This document shows, piece after piece, positions 1-13,300 of a stretch of DNA of 64,000 nt (positions within the stretch are counted from its first letter, which is position 1; each line of letters begins with the position of its first letter). Location of the stretch: assembly GCF_032854445.1 (NCBI RefSeq), contig NC_088305.1, positions 29,786,628 through 29,850,627 on the forward strand, given 5' to 3'. Under the pieces are notes generated by a model, which worked only from the letters and a program-made list of their open reading frames with translations, was not told the origin of the DNA and searched no databases. Origin of the DNA: Liolophura sinensis. Its lineage: Eukaryota; Mollusca; Polyplacophora; Chitonida; Chitonidae. A program made the translations under genes and the position numbers.

Positions 1-470
1 TATCCAAATCAGTCCAGGTCGTTAAAACAATACACCCAAAGTCAAATTCCAAAGAACAGATTCATCAGAAATAAACATCGCAATCTGTTAAAAATGTATG
101 GAATTTTAAGAGAAGAAAGACCTATAGTTACAGGGAAGTAGAAGTAGTCAACGGTTTCCATTGATGTCCGTGAGAAATACGTGTATGTTACGTGGCCATG
201 TTCTAAACAGGATTTATAAGGAGTCAAGGTAAATATTTATATTGTATCAAGGCGAGTGAGCGCAACAATCATCCAAATGATATTTATCACCATTGTACCA
301 GTGGGTTCTAACCAACAGCAGCCGTAATATTTCAAATATCAGGCTCACGTGCAGTTCGGACATGAGTTATCAGCAAAATTTCACCAGAATGCTAAAATTC
401 ACACTGCGGTTTGCTGGATACATAATGTAATATAATACATCTATCAAAGTAGCAAATGAAGTCTCTGATC

Positions 471-790
471 ACTTTGGTGGCCCAATGGTTAGAGCGTCCG
501 CCTCGAAGTCCGACAGATCTGGGATCATACCCAAATACTTTAAAAATGGTACCAACGCTGCCTCGCTTGACGCTCAGCACCGAGGTTAGAATAACGAAAA
601 TGGACGGGTTTATCCGGTGTCCGTAAAATGTGACTGAGCTATGTGTCATGTCTGGTGTCTTTGCAATTATACTTCAGTGACGACAGCACTTTGACGGAAT
701 GGACTATCCCTGTCACAAGATATATATGTATCTTCAGTACCATTTCATGTGCTTTCTCGTAAGAGTATATACAGCCCTTAGACAATGGGG
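471..790 (+). mobile_element. SINE family C, near full-length
   Basis: The tRNA-like head is GGCCCAATGGTTAGAGCGTC with a B-box-like gatctgggatcataccc. The body has ggtgtccgtaaaatgtgact and cagcactttgacggaatgga. Confidence 0.75.
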
Positions 791-3700
791 TCGCCAGTTC
801 GAATTCAAATTTGATGTGGATTAACGCCAAATCGTTTCTCGAAGCCCTGTAACCAGTACCATCTACCGTATTTTTAAACATGTATTTGATTGATGTTTGA
901 CGCCGAACTGAATTTTTTTTTTCAACCAAGGCAATGGTCAGATTTAAGTGGAGGAAACATTTTGACGTATCATAAAAGCTGCATTTGATTTTTATAGTTT
1001 CTTGACAGCTGAACACCAAAATATTCAACAGAACACACAAGGGACAACTTCAAACACCCTTTACTTTCTTGTTTTAACAAAGGTTTATTATTACGTGTAA
1101 ACATCTCTACAACTGAATGGGCATGAGAAACTGAAGATATTAAACACATGGGGAAACAAATATTCCATTGAGTTTAACCCCCAAAATAATTGTAATCAAA
1201 TAAAAAAAAAACACGAGTTCTGTTCTTTTTTTACGCAGTGTTTTCGCTCTGTTAACAATCACAGATTCTTCTCTTTTCCACATCTTTATACTCACACTGG
1301 TTTTCCCGGCGCCGTTCTAATGCAGAACAAACTTCTGTTTTGAAGATTGGTATAAAGAATTGTACGTTGACATATAGCGCACAGTGTGCATTCTCCTAAC
1401 TTAAAACTTCCAGCAATCATGCTGAATCACACGTCTGGTTTGAGGTGATGGATGTCTTGAAGGTAATTTCTTAACGTTTCAAAATGCGCCGAAGCCACAG
1501 TCCAACACCGTTTTGTAACATCATGTCAAAACAAACCAAAGTTTGAATCCAACATCATTTGGTAACATCAAGTCTAAATAAGCATACGTTCGAGTTTAGA
1601 GTCTTTGTGTAGCGCGTACTTTGCAGAAGTTCACATACTAGAGTCCAACATCAATGGATGAACATTTCCTGCCTGAACAACTCGGTTCCAAGCTGTGTGT
1701 AAAACACACCATTCTTTGCTGTTACACCCTAGTGCTTGTAAACTGTGCTTTACGAGCACATCTACATATAAGAACGAATAGTTCACCGCTTGGACCGACT
1801 TCATTTTGGCGGTTAATGTTTCTCATTTGTAACACACAAAAACGAGAATACATTACAGTCCAATGTCAATTTGCATCAACGCACATTTTATAGGACACTC
1901 ACAACATATCCTTTGGGGTCATCACACTTTGGTATGGTTCTCAAAACTGACTAAAATTTTGGACCAATTTCAGTGACCTGACAATCATCAAGTAAAAGAA
2001 CATGGAATTCATTTTATAAAGTGAACATTCAAATAAAATGTTTTCAAAAAATCAATCAATTGAGCTATAAGCTGCATTGGAACATACTTACTAAAAACAA
2101 ATAATTAAAAAATAAGAACCAAAACTTATAAACAATCGCAGAATGATGTGAAAATGTACTCATACAAAAATGTGTAGTTTAAATTATGCCTTAAAAAGTA
2201 GATTAACCATTGCATAATGTACGCAATGACATAACACATAAGGAAGATACCATTGCAATTCGAGGGAGTATACGTTGAAAATGATCTCACTAGAAATATT
2301 TGGCACAAATCGTTTCCTTTCAGCTAAAATACATTAAACCATGAACTGCTGCCTTATCCAATATGCTTTAAGAGGGCGAGGGAAGGGGGGGGGGGGGGAG
2401 AAAAAAGGGAACGAAAAGATTAAACGCTTTGCACAATACCGTTTGACTGTAGCACTCTTTGATCATGTTAAAATGAAACCAATGCAATACTTCACAACTG
2501 TTTTGTAACCACGGAGGTAGATATATTCTATACCTCAATTCTGTGACTAATACTGTATGGTTCTGGGACTGTAAGATAATAAGGCTTCACCCGAGGAACG
2601 GAAAGTTGAAACTAAAGGATTTCTTAATCTGCCGACTTTCTGCCAATGGGGAGAGGAAATGAATTGGCAACTCAACTTTCAATAGTTATAGCCCGGCTCT
2701 CATAAACCTGGCGGATGAACGCCGGTGGCCCACCGTTGAATCCAGCGGGACTCTGGAGTGTTCTCATGACGTTGTCTACTGGCGATGACCGGAAAAGTTG
2801 AACACCTTAGAACATCAAGGGTGCCGACCGGCGGTGGACCTCTGGCTATAAACTGCCGCCGGTGACCATGTTCTCATACCGCCGATTCTATGAGAACCAG
2901 GCTTAATAAAGCCGTGAACCACAACATCCACCAGAATTCTTCAGAATACAGCCACTTGTGCCACTATAAACGGTTGCCAAGGAAAAATTAACCACCAGAA
3001 AATCAAAAGCAAATTCCTTTCCGGAGACAAAAAATATTGAGAAAATGCTTATAAGATGAACGGTAATTGTATACGGCTAGTCAGAGACTAATAAAAATAG
3101 AAGTTAATGCGACAAGATGATCAACACACAACAATTTTAAATACCTGCAGGTTATTGTCTCAAATTATCCCACATTTCACCCAAATTACATAAAATATTA
3201 CACATAAAATACAAGATTCAACCCTTACTAGATGTACTTCAATCATCATACTGGCCACATTCTCGAAACACATAATTCTTCCTCACCTTGCATATAAAAA
3301 AAACAACACTGAGAGTCCCATAATTAATTATTGTGTACATTTAAGACAACATCTTGAGTACAAAGAACGAAGATCTACATAGCTGCTGTAAGTTTATGTC
3401 ATATACAGAAGATGATTTCCTAGACAAAATAGGCCTAGATGCTTTTGCTTTCGGTGTATATCCTTGAGACGGTCAGTGATACGAGAGCACTTCAAATACA
3501 TTACGCATAGCCCTCATAATACACCAAGGTTAACTGTTCTGCAATCAGAGGAGTTCCTGATTGTAGATGGTGTCACAGTGACACCATTTCGTGCGGTGAC
3601 TGATGGGACAAAAAGCCGTTTAAAAAGTTCGTTACCTAACAAATTCCCTGACTTTAGGCGGCAGCTGATCTAGCAAGATTTGGTATCGAACCTTACAGGT

Positions 3701-5414
3701 GAGGAAAGCCCCTCATCAGGCTATGTCCACATGTATCTCCTTTAATATCTCCAGTTTGTCTGTAAAGGGCATCACTTGGTCTTTTTTTGCAGCAAACAAT
3801 ATTACTGCATTTACTGCACAGCACTGACTTTGCATCTCAGTGTAAACAGCTCTGTAGATTCCCCCTCCGATTTCCAAGATACTAAGGGCGTTGTACACGC
3901 CTTCAATCTAGAGTACTACCCATACAACCCATTCCGAAGATTACAGTGATGCGCAGGGCATGTGGTATAATAAAGTTTGTTGTGAACACAGCTAACGAAC
4001 TGGACGGCTTGACTGGATGACTGATGAAGTGACCGACTGAAAGCATATTACAGGAGTAACAATACAAAATGTAGCTAAAATGGTTTTACTAATTTTACAT
4101 GCATTAATACTTCAGGCTTGGATTATTTCCCTTTGAATAAAACACGATTTTCTTTTTCATTCTGGGCTGCCACCTGCTTCTTTTTGTTGATCTATTTTCT
4201 TTACGTTCACTTCCACTCTTTTTAGCATAGTATGTAGTCTCCCCCATAAAACCAAGAAACTTAATTTCTCTGAGGAAGATTACGGCAAATTGATTCTGTA
4301 TCCTTGAAAGGATGAGCCTTCAGTTTAAGAGAAAACAAATCATTTCAAACCCACGTCTGAATTCGTAATAAAATAAAACATGGCTTGGTATCATTTACAT
4401 CTGCATGTAACTTTGGAACATCAAACTTACATAAACATGCATGTGCATTACTAGCCTGAGAATGAATCGTTTTGATTTTCAGAGCAAATAAAACACCTGA
4501 TACATTTGTGTTTTGACGGACCAGTCATCCTAAACCTGCAGCATCTAAGTCACAACAACAAAAAAACTATCTTAACACATTTACATATTCACTTACATGT
4601 AATCATTGTCCACAAATCCAACCATCATATCCCACAAATCTACATGCACGTGTGAAAATTATAAACTACTTGAAATACAACAGCAGAGCAGTTTGCACAT
4701 TTGATGATGTACAAGAGACATTTGTTCACATGAAGATATACACAGATACACACACACACCTGTGTATAATGACTTCCATGTATATGGCACAGCTTGTCAA
4801 CATTTAGTGATGAATTCAAGCCTTCTACATGCATAATCGTACATGTACATAGATCAATCTTTATAATGTCTGTAGTATTTGTCAACAAAGACAGGCGTGA
4901 ATAGAGATCTTCAGTCTTCTTCCCTTGTTCTTCTTGTGTTGCTAGTAGGACACACTGAGCTGTGAAACCCAACGCAATACAGTTATCAAAAGTTCTCTAC
5001 CCCAGCCTGACACCTATAATTCTGTTCCTTCCCTGAAGTAACGATTTCAAAGGCATTAAGAAGACCATTTAAAAGCCGCCAATTTTAGCTGTCTCCACAA
5101 CACCTACATCATAGGTGCTCCTGTCACAGATTCAAATGTACTAAAGTCACCACCTCATTCATAAGGACAACTGTACGAAACTGTGCTATTTGTCATAATT
5201 TCTGCTCCTCTGGTGTATCCTCAGTACATATGTATCTGCATGGCAACTACCATTTCAATCTTATGCCTGAGATTATGTTAAAAACATCATCCACATTTTG
5301 ACAGATCTCAGTGATACCTGTGAGTGCATACACCATTGTCAACATCTAATCCTAGGTGCATTCCACTTTACATGTCAATGTACCCACAGATACAGGTTTC
5401 TTATAATGGCATGA
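791..5414. other. Downstream flank of the FGFR-like gene
   Basis: AT-rich sequence with a poly-G run near 2387-2398. Apart from the weak kinase-like segment at 3.7-3.9 kb, no gene, splice-bounded exon or kinase catalytic motif was found on either strand. Confidence 0.6.
3716..3907 (-). other. Open segment with weak kinase N-lobe resemblance
   Basis: The minus-strand frame after a possible acceptor (tactctag) reads EIGGGIYRAVYTEMQ, then NAVILFAAKK, then DKLEILKEIHVDIA and a stop. Spacing resembles a kinase glycine loop, the VAxK strand and helix C, and is reminiscent of STYK1-type pseudokinases. The glycine loop is imperfect, the frame stops after helix C, and no catalytic-loop or DFG exon was found nearby. 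It may be a relic or chance. Confidence 0.2.
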
Positions 5415-6075
5415 TTCTGTCAGATGTTCCCACACCTATGACACAGTCACCATTTAACCAAACTTAACAACCTACCATCATACATGTGCTTGTTGAAGAC
5501 TTCATAGGTGTACACGCTAAATTCACCATTTCAGCATCGGTGTTGAAAGCTTCATAGTGCTGTGGTACACATACTAAAGCCATCATGTGATCAGACCTAA
5601 CACCATTTCAGCATGGGTGTTGAAGACTTCATGATGCAATGGTACACATACCAAAGTAACCATGTAATCCGATCTAACACCATTTCAGCATGGGTGCTTT
5701 CATGATGCCTTGGTACACATATTAAAGCCATCATGTGATCAGACCGTACACCATTTCAGCATGGCTGTCGAAGACTTCATGATGCAATGGTACACATACC
5801 AAAATAACCATGTAATCAGATATAACACCATTTCAGCATGGGTGCTTTCATGATGCCTTGGTACACATACTAAAGCCATCATGTGATCAGACCGTACACC
5901 ATTTCAGCATGGGTGTTGAAGACTTCATGATGCAATGGTACACATACCAAAATAAACATGTAATCAGAGATAACACCATTGGGTGTTAAAGACTTTATGT
6001 GGCTGTGGTACACACCCTAAAGCCATTATGTAACATTAGAGTTGAAGGCTTCATGATGGTACACATGATGTACTG
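5415..6075 (+). repeat. Composite tandem repeat of about 150 bp (two subunits of about 75 bp)
   Basis: Recurring blocks include caccatttcagcatgggtg, cttcatgatgcaatggtaca and ccatcatgtgatcagacc. The cttcatgatgcaat block recurs about every 150 bp, with a shorter variant block between. It lies downstream of the FGFR-like gene. Confidence 0.85.
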
Positions 6076-6487
6076 ACGTCACATTTAACAAGCAGCAAAA
6101 TTCAGTAGTCCTTATGATTTTGGATACATGCAGTTCTCACATTTCACATGTACACACAGGTACACATATACACATTTGTGTATACTATACACACAAGGAT
6201 GCAGAAGTCCTTTCACCTGAGAGAGTTTTTTTCCTCTTCCTGTACTACACCGAAGTATGTGAGAATTTAGTGTGAGTTCCAAAGAGATCTGACCACACAA
6301 AAATACAAAATGTCTTTGTGTTAGCCATGTTATTTTGTCTTCAAAGAGTCTCTTTTCTGTTAGCCATTGTCATTTTCCACATGCACAGTGCATGATGAAG
6401 TGGTTACTCAATCACAGTAGAGCACTCCTTGCACTCCTTCTTTCTTCAACTGTTGTTGAATTATTCGATTATTCATTTTTAAAATTT

Positions 6488-6583
6488 TTTATTCATTTAT
6501 TTTTTGGCACCTTATGTGAAATCACGAGCACCATTTGGACACCATCACACCACTGTGATGAAACATTTTTTCAAGCATTTATT
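6488..6583 (-). promoter_or_regulatory. Poly(A) signals of the FGFR-like gene
   Basis: On the minus strand AATAAA occurs at 6583-6578, 6501-6496 and 6493-6488, about 100 to 190 nt after the stop codon. This suggests a short 3' UTR ending in this interval and supports 6680 as the true end of the gene. Confidence 0.5.
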
Positions 6584-6679
6584 CAAACAAATCACCTATT
6601 TTTTTTTATATACACACATATATTCCTTTATGCAAGAGGACCTTGGTGATCCAGGGGAGACAACTCACTACCTTCATAG

Positions 6680-7308
6680 TCAGACAGTAGTTGACTTGTT
6701 GAGAGGCCCATCCTCTCTCCTGGCACAGGCTACTGCCACAATCAAAGTCACCAGACCTATCAAAAGAATGCCGCCAGCCACTGCACCCACAATAATATAC
6801 ACCGTCCACAAGTTAATACTTCCTGGTGAGCCAGCACTGCTGTCTGCAACAGCTTTGTCTGCACCATCCTCGTTAGTTGGCTTCTCCTCTGCCATCGTCG
6901 GCATGTTGTATACATTGGGCTTGTCAGTTGTCTCAGTTTTCTCCCTTGGGTCATGCTCCAAAACAGTTGTCTTTTCTTTCTTGTTCTTCATCATATCCTT
7001 ACGTTTAGGGGATCGAGTTTTCGGAGTCATGGTCATAAGTGGTGTGTAGAGAGGCGAGATAGGTTTCCTTTTGGAGCCCCTGCCCCGGCCATTATCTTGG
7101 TTAGGCTTCGAGGTTAGTTTGGGTCTTCTCTGTCTGGGGGCATCTGTAACTGTTGTAAGCTTTCGGTTTTTATCCGGTCGCTTTTTGTGCGTTTCTTGTG
7201 TTGTATATACAGTATAGGTCACCGGAACTATCCTCATCATGGTTGTCGTGGTTTGTACAGGAGCAAATGTAGGAATTGTTTGTTTTTCCTTCTTTCTTTT
7301 TGTTTTTT
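6680..7308 (-). CDS. FGFRL1-like: FGFRL-like exon 6: stalk, transmembrane segment, short tail, stop
   Basis: The acceptor is ttacatttcag at 7309 upward and the stop TGA is at 6682-6680. The first coding part is Lys- and Thr-rich (residues 248-413). A 28-residue hydrophobic segment ending LIVAVA is followed by CARREDGPLNKSTTV and the stop. Basic residues directly after the membrane segment fit a type I orientation. The final S-T-T-V matches a class I PDZ ligand. In true FGFRs the kinase follows here; this frame stops instead. Confidence 0.88.
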
Positions 7309-10300
7309 CTGAAATGTAAACACATGAATTTTTTCAGAATCTTAAATTTACTCCCAGATAGCAACATGCTGAAGAATCTTTCCCTGATATGAAAATTGTC
7401 AATTTTATTAGAGGATAAGACCAAAGTGCCTGGTGTAAACCACTAAGATTTTACTGACTAAATATCAAACGCCTGAGGAACAGACTTTATACTGGTGGAA
7501 GAAAAGTGGTTTTCAGTAAACATCACACTGAGCACCATGGCCCCAAACTGTAAGAGCAGGGGAATGTACAAACACTTCATTAGAAAACATGTCTTCCTGT
7601 TTGTAAACCAAGTGGATCCCAACATAAGCACTGTCCTTTCAGTACCATCTGGCAAGTCATCAACCCATTTTGTTACAGACATGATTTCTGTTTGCAGACC
7701 ATATTTGCCATTCATTTCAGTCACTGAATCCTGTACAACTATACATACACTAAAATCACGTAACAAACTCCGAGACAGCAGAGACGTCATTTTCATGTAT
7801 GAAGAATTTTAAAGTTCAAGGTCAACGATAACACATGTACATGTAGAAGTTCATGGAGTGCACGCCTTAGTCTCTACCACACTGAGTTTATACTTGTACT
7901 GTACCACAGTCTTCACCACACTGAGTGTATACTTGTACTGTACCACAGTCTTTACAACACTGAGTGTATACTTGTACTGTACCACAGTCTTTACCAGACT
8001 GACTGTATACTTGTACTGTACCACAGTCTTTACCACACTGAGTGTATACTTGTACTGTACCACAGTCTTTACCAGACTGACTGTAAACTTGTACTATACC
8101 ACAGTCTTTACCACAATGAATGTATACTTATACTGCACCAGTCTTTACCACACTGAGTGTACACTTGTACTGTACCACAGTCTTTACCACACTGAGTGTA
8201 CACTTGTACTGTACCACAGACTTTACCACACTGAGTGTACACTTGTACTGTACCACAGACTTTACCACAAAGAGGGCACACTATATTCATTACCATTCTC
8301 TGTGTATTCTTTATCATAATCATTTACTGTAAAGTACTTATTATTTGCCGGAAATTATTTTCGTGGGTTTTCTATAAAAATATGTTCGCAGGAAGTAATT
8401 TTTGCATATTTAAGAATATACTGAAAAACAGATCTTAAAATCTTAAAATTTTCAAAGATATAATATGGCTGAAATTATTCAAGCTTGTCAAACAGGTATC
8501 ATCATGGGTGGCTTTAATCCTCCTTTGTTTCCTGCAACGTCGCTAATCTCTGGATCAGAGACAATGTGAGCTGTATTATCACTAATCAAAAAGATTACTT
8601 TCGCACCTACCGTGAGCAGTACTCATACACGTGTCACTTCTTTTCGAATCATTGATAAGCACTTTAAAACACCTGGCAAAGTGACCTGTCACCTTTTAAG
8701 CAGTTCAACACAAAACATATGTATTTACCGTTATCATTCTTTATCAAGAAACACTGTAATTTCAGTTGTTTTCAGTTTTAATAGTCCTCTGTAGCAGGCC
8801 AGAAACCTCAAACTTTGCCGTAGCTGTCAAATGACCATCGCGTTGTTGTACACACTTCACAGTGTGTTAGAGGCTCACTCACTGGACCATAGGAGAGACA
8901 CAGCCAATGGCATAGTGTGTATCAGAGCGACATTTATTAGAAGCCAGCACATGCTGGTATCTACTATTCTTTCACTTTGCAGGCATAACGAAGATTGATC
9001 AAACTGAAGATGAATAAATCTCCACTTTGTTTTATACCCACCAAGCCTTAGCACCAGAGTTTGTATGTATTCCAACCATAATTTCCCTTCCCTGCTGTTA
9101 AAACATTAAGCTGGCCCGTCAGGCTTTCTTAGCGCAACTCTCGTCCCTGGCAAAGATTTCACTTCATTATTACTACTACCTGTAGTATATGATTCAATAT
9201 TGGATATTTTTTTTGGTGGAATTATTTTTCGTGGTAAATTATTGGCCACGAAATCTGTGAAAATTAGTTCCACATGAAGATTAAGTCCTTCACAGTATAC
9301 CATACAGAAGGCACAACAGGCCACACAGTTATCATCACCATCCAGAGGGCACACATTATCATTACCCTTCCGTGGACATATCATTAAGATTATAAACAGC
9401 TAGAGTGCATGACAGATTTTCACCTATCTTTTATCTAGTGCCGCTTCACTGAAAAGCCTTACCGAAGGCAAATAAGCCGCCCCGCCCAAGCCATTATACT
9501 GATACGGGTCAACCAGTCGTTGCACTATCCCCTTCATGTTGAATGCCAAGCGAGGAAGCTGAAACTTCTTCTTTTAAAGTCCTAGGTGTGGCTCGACCCA
9601 GGACTGACCCTGGATCTACCGCTCCCAAAGTGGACACTCGACCAACTGTGCTGGTGGGGCCGGTAACCACCATACAGGAGACACCATGACCATAACAATA
9701 CGTAGCCCATCATTACAACAGGTAGTGCATTTTATTATTGTTACAACACCATAATGTGTGCGAGACACTAATAATACCTGTGGTGGGTGTGGACTTGTTC
9801 CTGGGTAACACATTTAACCAGGCATCAGAGTATTTCAGGCCGTTGAAATTCCCCACCAGACATTTGTAAAGACCAGAATCCCCCAGCGAGACGTTCTTCA
9901 GGACTAACAGCTCTGGGTCTTCTCCTGTCGGAATGAACTGTTAACAGAAAAAGCATACAGGCTGAATTACCTCTGTCAATCATGTTTTAATGCGTCAAAG
10001 GTCATTTGCAAGATCGACCTCTGATGTTTTGAGGGACGCATCCCTGAATACATCTTCTATGAAGTTTCAATGAATTTGCTTTAGACATAATGCTACTAAA
10101 CTTAATCAATAAATCGTCATTAGACAATACCTTTTGACCAAAAGTTACAATAACTTAAGCTGGATAGTGTATATAACATAAATCATTTTCATTCGAAAAT
10201 CGCTGCCAGCTCTTCCCTTTTATCCTTGTGAATCTCAAGGTCTCTCTGGTCCCCATCAGTTTTTCTGACTCTAGTTCGGCTATGGTGGCCTTCCCTTGGC

Positions 10301-13300
10301 CCAGGCCATACCAGGCATGACGATTTCACGGAAAGAATCGTTCCGTTTTGTGTCTGTTCCCAGGTTAAAAATTCACGGAACCGAAAGTCCCACAAGAAAA
10401 GGCTTGGCTACTCATGAGACTTAAGATGTGAGCTTTCAAATGGTGTCACTAGGCGCTCGTACTTTGTTGCTACAAGCGGTCTCATTAAAAATGGACCTTT
10501 TTCAATCTCTCTGTGTACAGCGAGCCTGCACTGCTATGTGCCACAATGGACAGGAAGTAGCACAGCCGATGAATTAAAAGTACGACCAAAAGAATCAAGG
10601 TCTTTGACCAAGTTGTGATTCATGTGAAATTTGGATTCTAAGATTTGTTTGAGTGAAAGGCTCTTCTGGTAGTTGTATTTATCACATGCTGCACTGTACT
10701 CTTTGGGTAGAGATATACATTCAGTGACGGTTTTAAACAAAAATGTTGGGGGGGTTATGGTAATTTTTATTTAAGTAAATGATAATTTGGTCTGCAAGAA
10801 ACACCAAACATTTATTTGATGAAATGCTATTAATACTGAAATTATTACAGGTAAATCGGTTCCCATGGCAGAAATTGTTTCCCACCGTTTCCCAGGCCCA
10901 AAAAATGTTTCCCAACAATTCTGAAATCCTCATGCTTGCCATTCTCTACTCACCACCTGTTTTTCTGACTCTAGTAGGTAGTGTTAGCCTTCCCTGGGCC
11001 CAGAGCAGTCTTTACTCACCATTTGTTTTTCTGACTCTAGTTTGGTTGTGTTGGCTTTCCCTGGGCCCAGAGCAGTCTTTACTCACCATTTGTTTTTCTG
11101 ACTCTAGTTTGGTTGTGTTGGCTTTCCCTGGGCCCAGAGCAGTCTTTACTCACCATTTGTTTTTCTGACTCTAGTTTGGTTGTGTTGGCTTTCCCTTGGC
11201 CCAGAGCAGTCTTTACTCACCATTTGTTTTTTTGACTCTAGTTTGGTTGTGTTGGCTTTCCCTGGGCCCAGAGCAGTCTTTACTCACCATCTGTTTTTCT
11301 GACTCTAGTTTGGTTGTGTTGGCTTTCCCTGGGACCAGAGCAGTCTTTACTCACCATTTGTTTTTTCTGACTCTAGTTTGGTTGTGTTGGCTTTCCCTGG
11401 GCCCAGAGCAGTCTTTACTCACCATTTGTTTTTCTGACTCTAGTTTGGTTGTATTGGCTTTCCCTGGGCCCAGAGCAGTCTTTACTCACCATTTGTTTTT
11501 TTGACTCTAGTTTGGTTGTGTTGGCTTTCCCTGGGCCCAGAGCAGTCTTTACTCACCATTTGTTTTGCTGACTCTAGTAGGTAGTGTTAGCCTTCCCTGG
11601 GCCCAGAGCAGTCTTTACTCACCATTTGTTTTTCTGACTCTAGTTTGGTTGTGTTGGCTTTCCCTGGGCCCAGAGCAGTCTTTACTCACCATTTGTTTTT
11701 CTGACTCTAGTTTGGTTGTGTTGGCTTTCCCTTGGCCCAGAGCAGTCTTTACTCACCATTTGTTTTTCTGACTCTAGTTTGGTTGTGTTGGCTTTCCCTT
11801 GGCCCAGAGCAATCTTTACTCACCATTTGTTTTTCTGACTCTAGTTTGGTTGTGTTGGCTTTCCCTGGGCCCAGAGCAGTCTTTACTCACCATTTGTTTT
11901 TCTGACTCTAGTTTGGTTGTGTTGGCTTTCCCTTGGCCCAGAGCAGTCTTTACTCACCATTTGTTTTTCTGACTCTAGTTTGGTTGTGTTGGCTTTCCCT
12001 TGGCCCAGTGTACGTCTTAGCCATTGTATCTGAGCCTCAGGATCATTCATCACGCGACACCGGAAATTTACATCCTCTCCTTCATACACAGTCTTGTTTT
12101 CTGGCCCCACAACTTCCAGTGGCCAGATCACCTCTGAAATCATACAAAGTTTGGATGCAAATGAATCAACATAGTAAAAATAGACAGAATTAAAATTCAT
12201 ATCTCGTGAACATACTGTATGCGAGGTAGAACAGCTTGAACCAGATTTATGAGTTTTGTGTATCATTTGATTTTAGTGAGTGAAAAATAAACAGCCTGGG
12301 AACCCTTTCAAAGTTTTGAAATTTATTGAATATAAAAAATAAAAAAAACACTATAGTAAGATAATTCACAGATTTTATATTCCAGGTTAAATATGCACAG
12401 CTTATGCATGGATCAACCTGGTTTTTCAGAACATGAAGGTCACAAAAAGAATCGGCATACAAAATCTTGTCAAATGTGCATGGCAACCTACGATTAATGA
12501 GAATCAATTAACAATTGTTAAATCTGCAAAATTTGTGCAACAGATCAAGGTAAGTTTCAAACTTGATCAGATGTTCCACAAATGTCTACCTGCACACCAG
12601 ATTTTATGAAAATCAGACACCATTTAGAGTTCTTGCATACAAACCAAAGAGCTCCAGACGAACAGATGGACAGACCCAAATGAATATTTTAAGGCTTTTT
12701 TTCTTTTGGCAAATATGTTGGATGAAAAAAAAAAAAAGAGAGAAAAAACCCTTACACCAACAGAAGTCAGAGTAACTTTACTTTTCTTCATCTTACTTAT
12801 TTACCTACAAAATTCACTTTAATCTTGATATTCATGAAACCCTACACTGTTCTGCAGGTGTTCATTTCACCTCTTTTAGACTTTTAGACTTTTTAGGTTT
12901 ATTTGCATACTGTTAAATTTGAAATAGTTAAGCTTGTCTTCCCTTATACATTTTAACAAATATGTAACTTAATGGCACCCCTTTATGGCAACCGTAGGTC
13001 TATTTTACTACCTTTTTAACATTTAGCATTATTTATGTTTAGACAAACCTAATAGCAGAATATTATTATTTTAGCAATGTTTGACACCAAAACCCACTCA
13101 GGAACATCTTTCTGTATGTTAATATAATGCTGTTTAATAACATTTCTACATTCTATATACCATCTAATGTTAACATTGGCAAATTCATCCTATAATATCA
13201 TAGTAATGAAATCGCATCACAAAGAGACATCACTCAGTTGCCGTAATGTTGTATCTCACGTCTCCATTGCCACAACCTCAACTAAAAGGGGGTAATTAGA

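Noticed and set aside
471-560. tRNA-like sequence with A and B boxes
   Set aside because: It is the head of a SINE, with the conserved SINE body after it and a poor cloverleaf; not a tRNA gene. The same holds for the heads at 54416, 62352, 40948 and 9663.
1-6680. Search for FGFR kinase exons downstream of the transmembrane exon
   Set aside because: No HRD, DFG or VWSFG-type coding was seen on the minus strand, and poly(A) signals lie close to the stop codon. Only the doubtful N-lobe-like segment at 3.7-3.9 kb was noted.
7851-8332. Repetitive Tyr/Val-rich frames on both strands
   Set aside because: They arise from the 39-bp minisatellite in the intron before the transmembrane exon.
10779-12193. 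Plus-strand repetitive frames (SLYSPFVFLTLVWLCW type)
   Set aside because: They are the antisense of the 67-bp splice-donor array; the exon content is on the minus strand.
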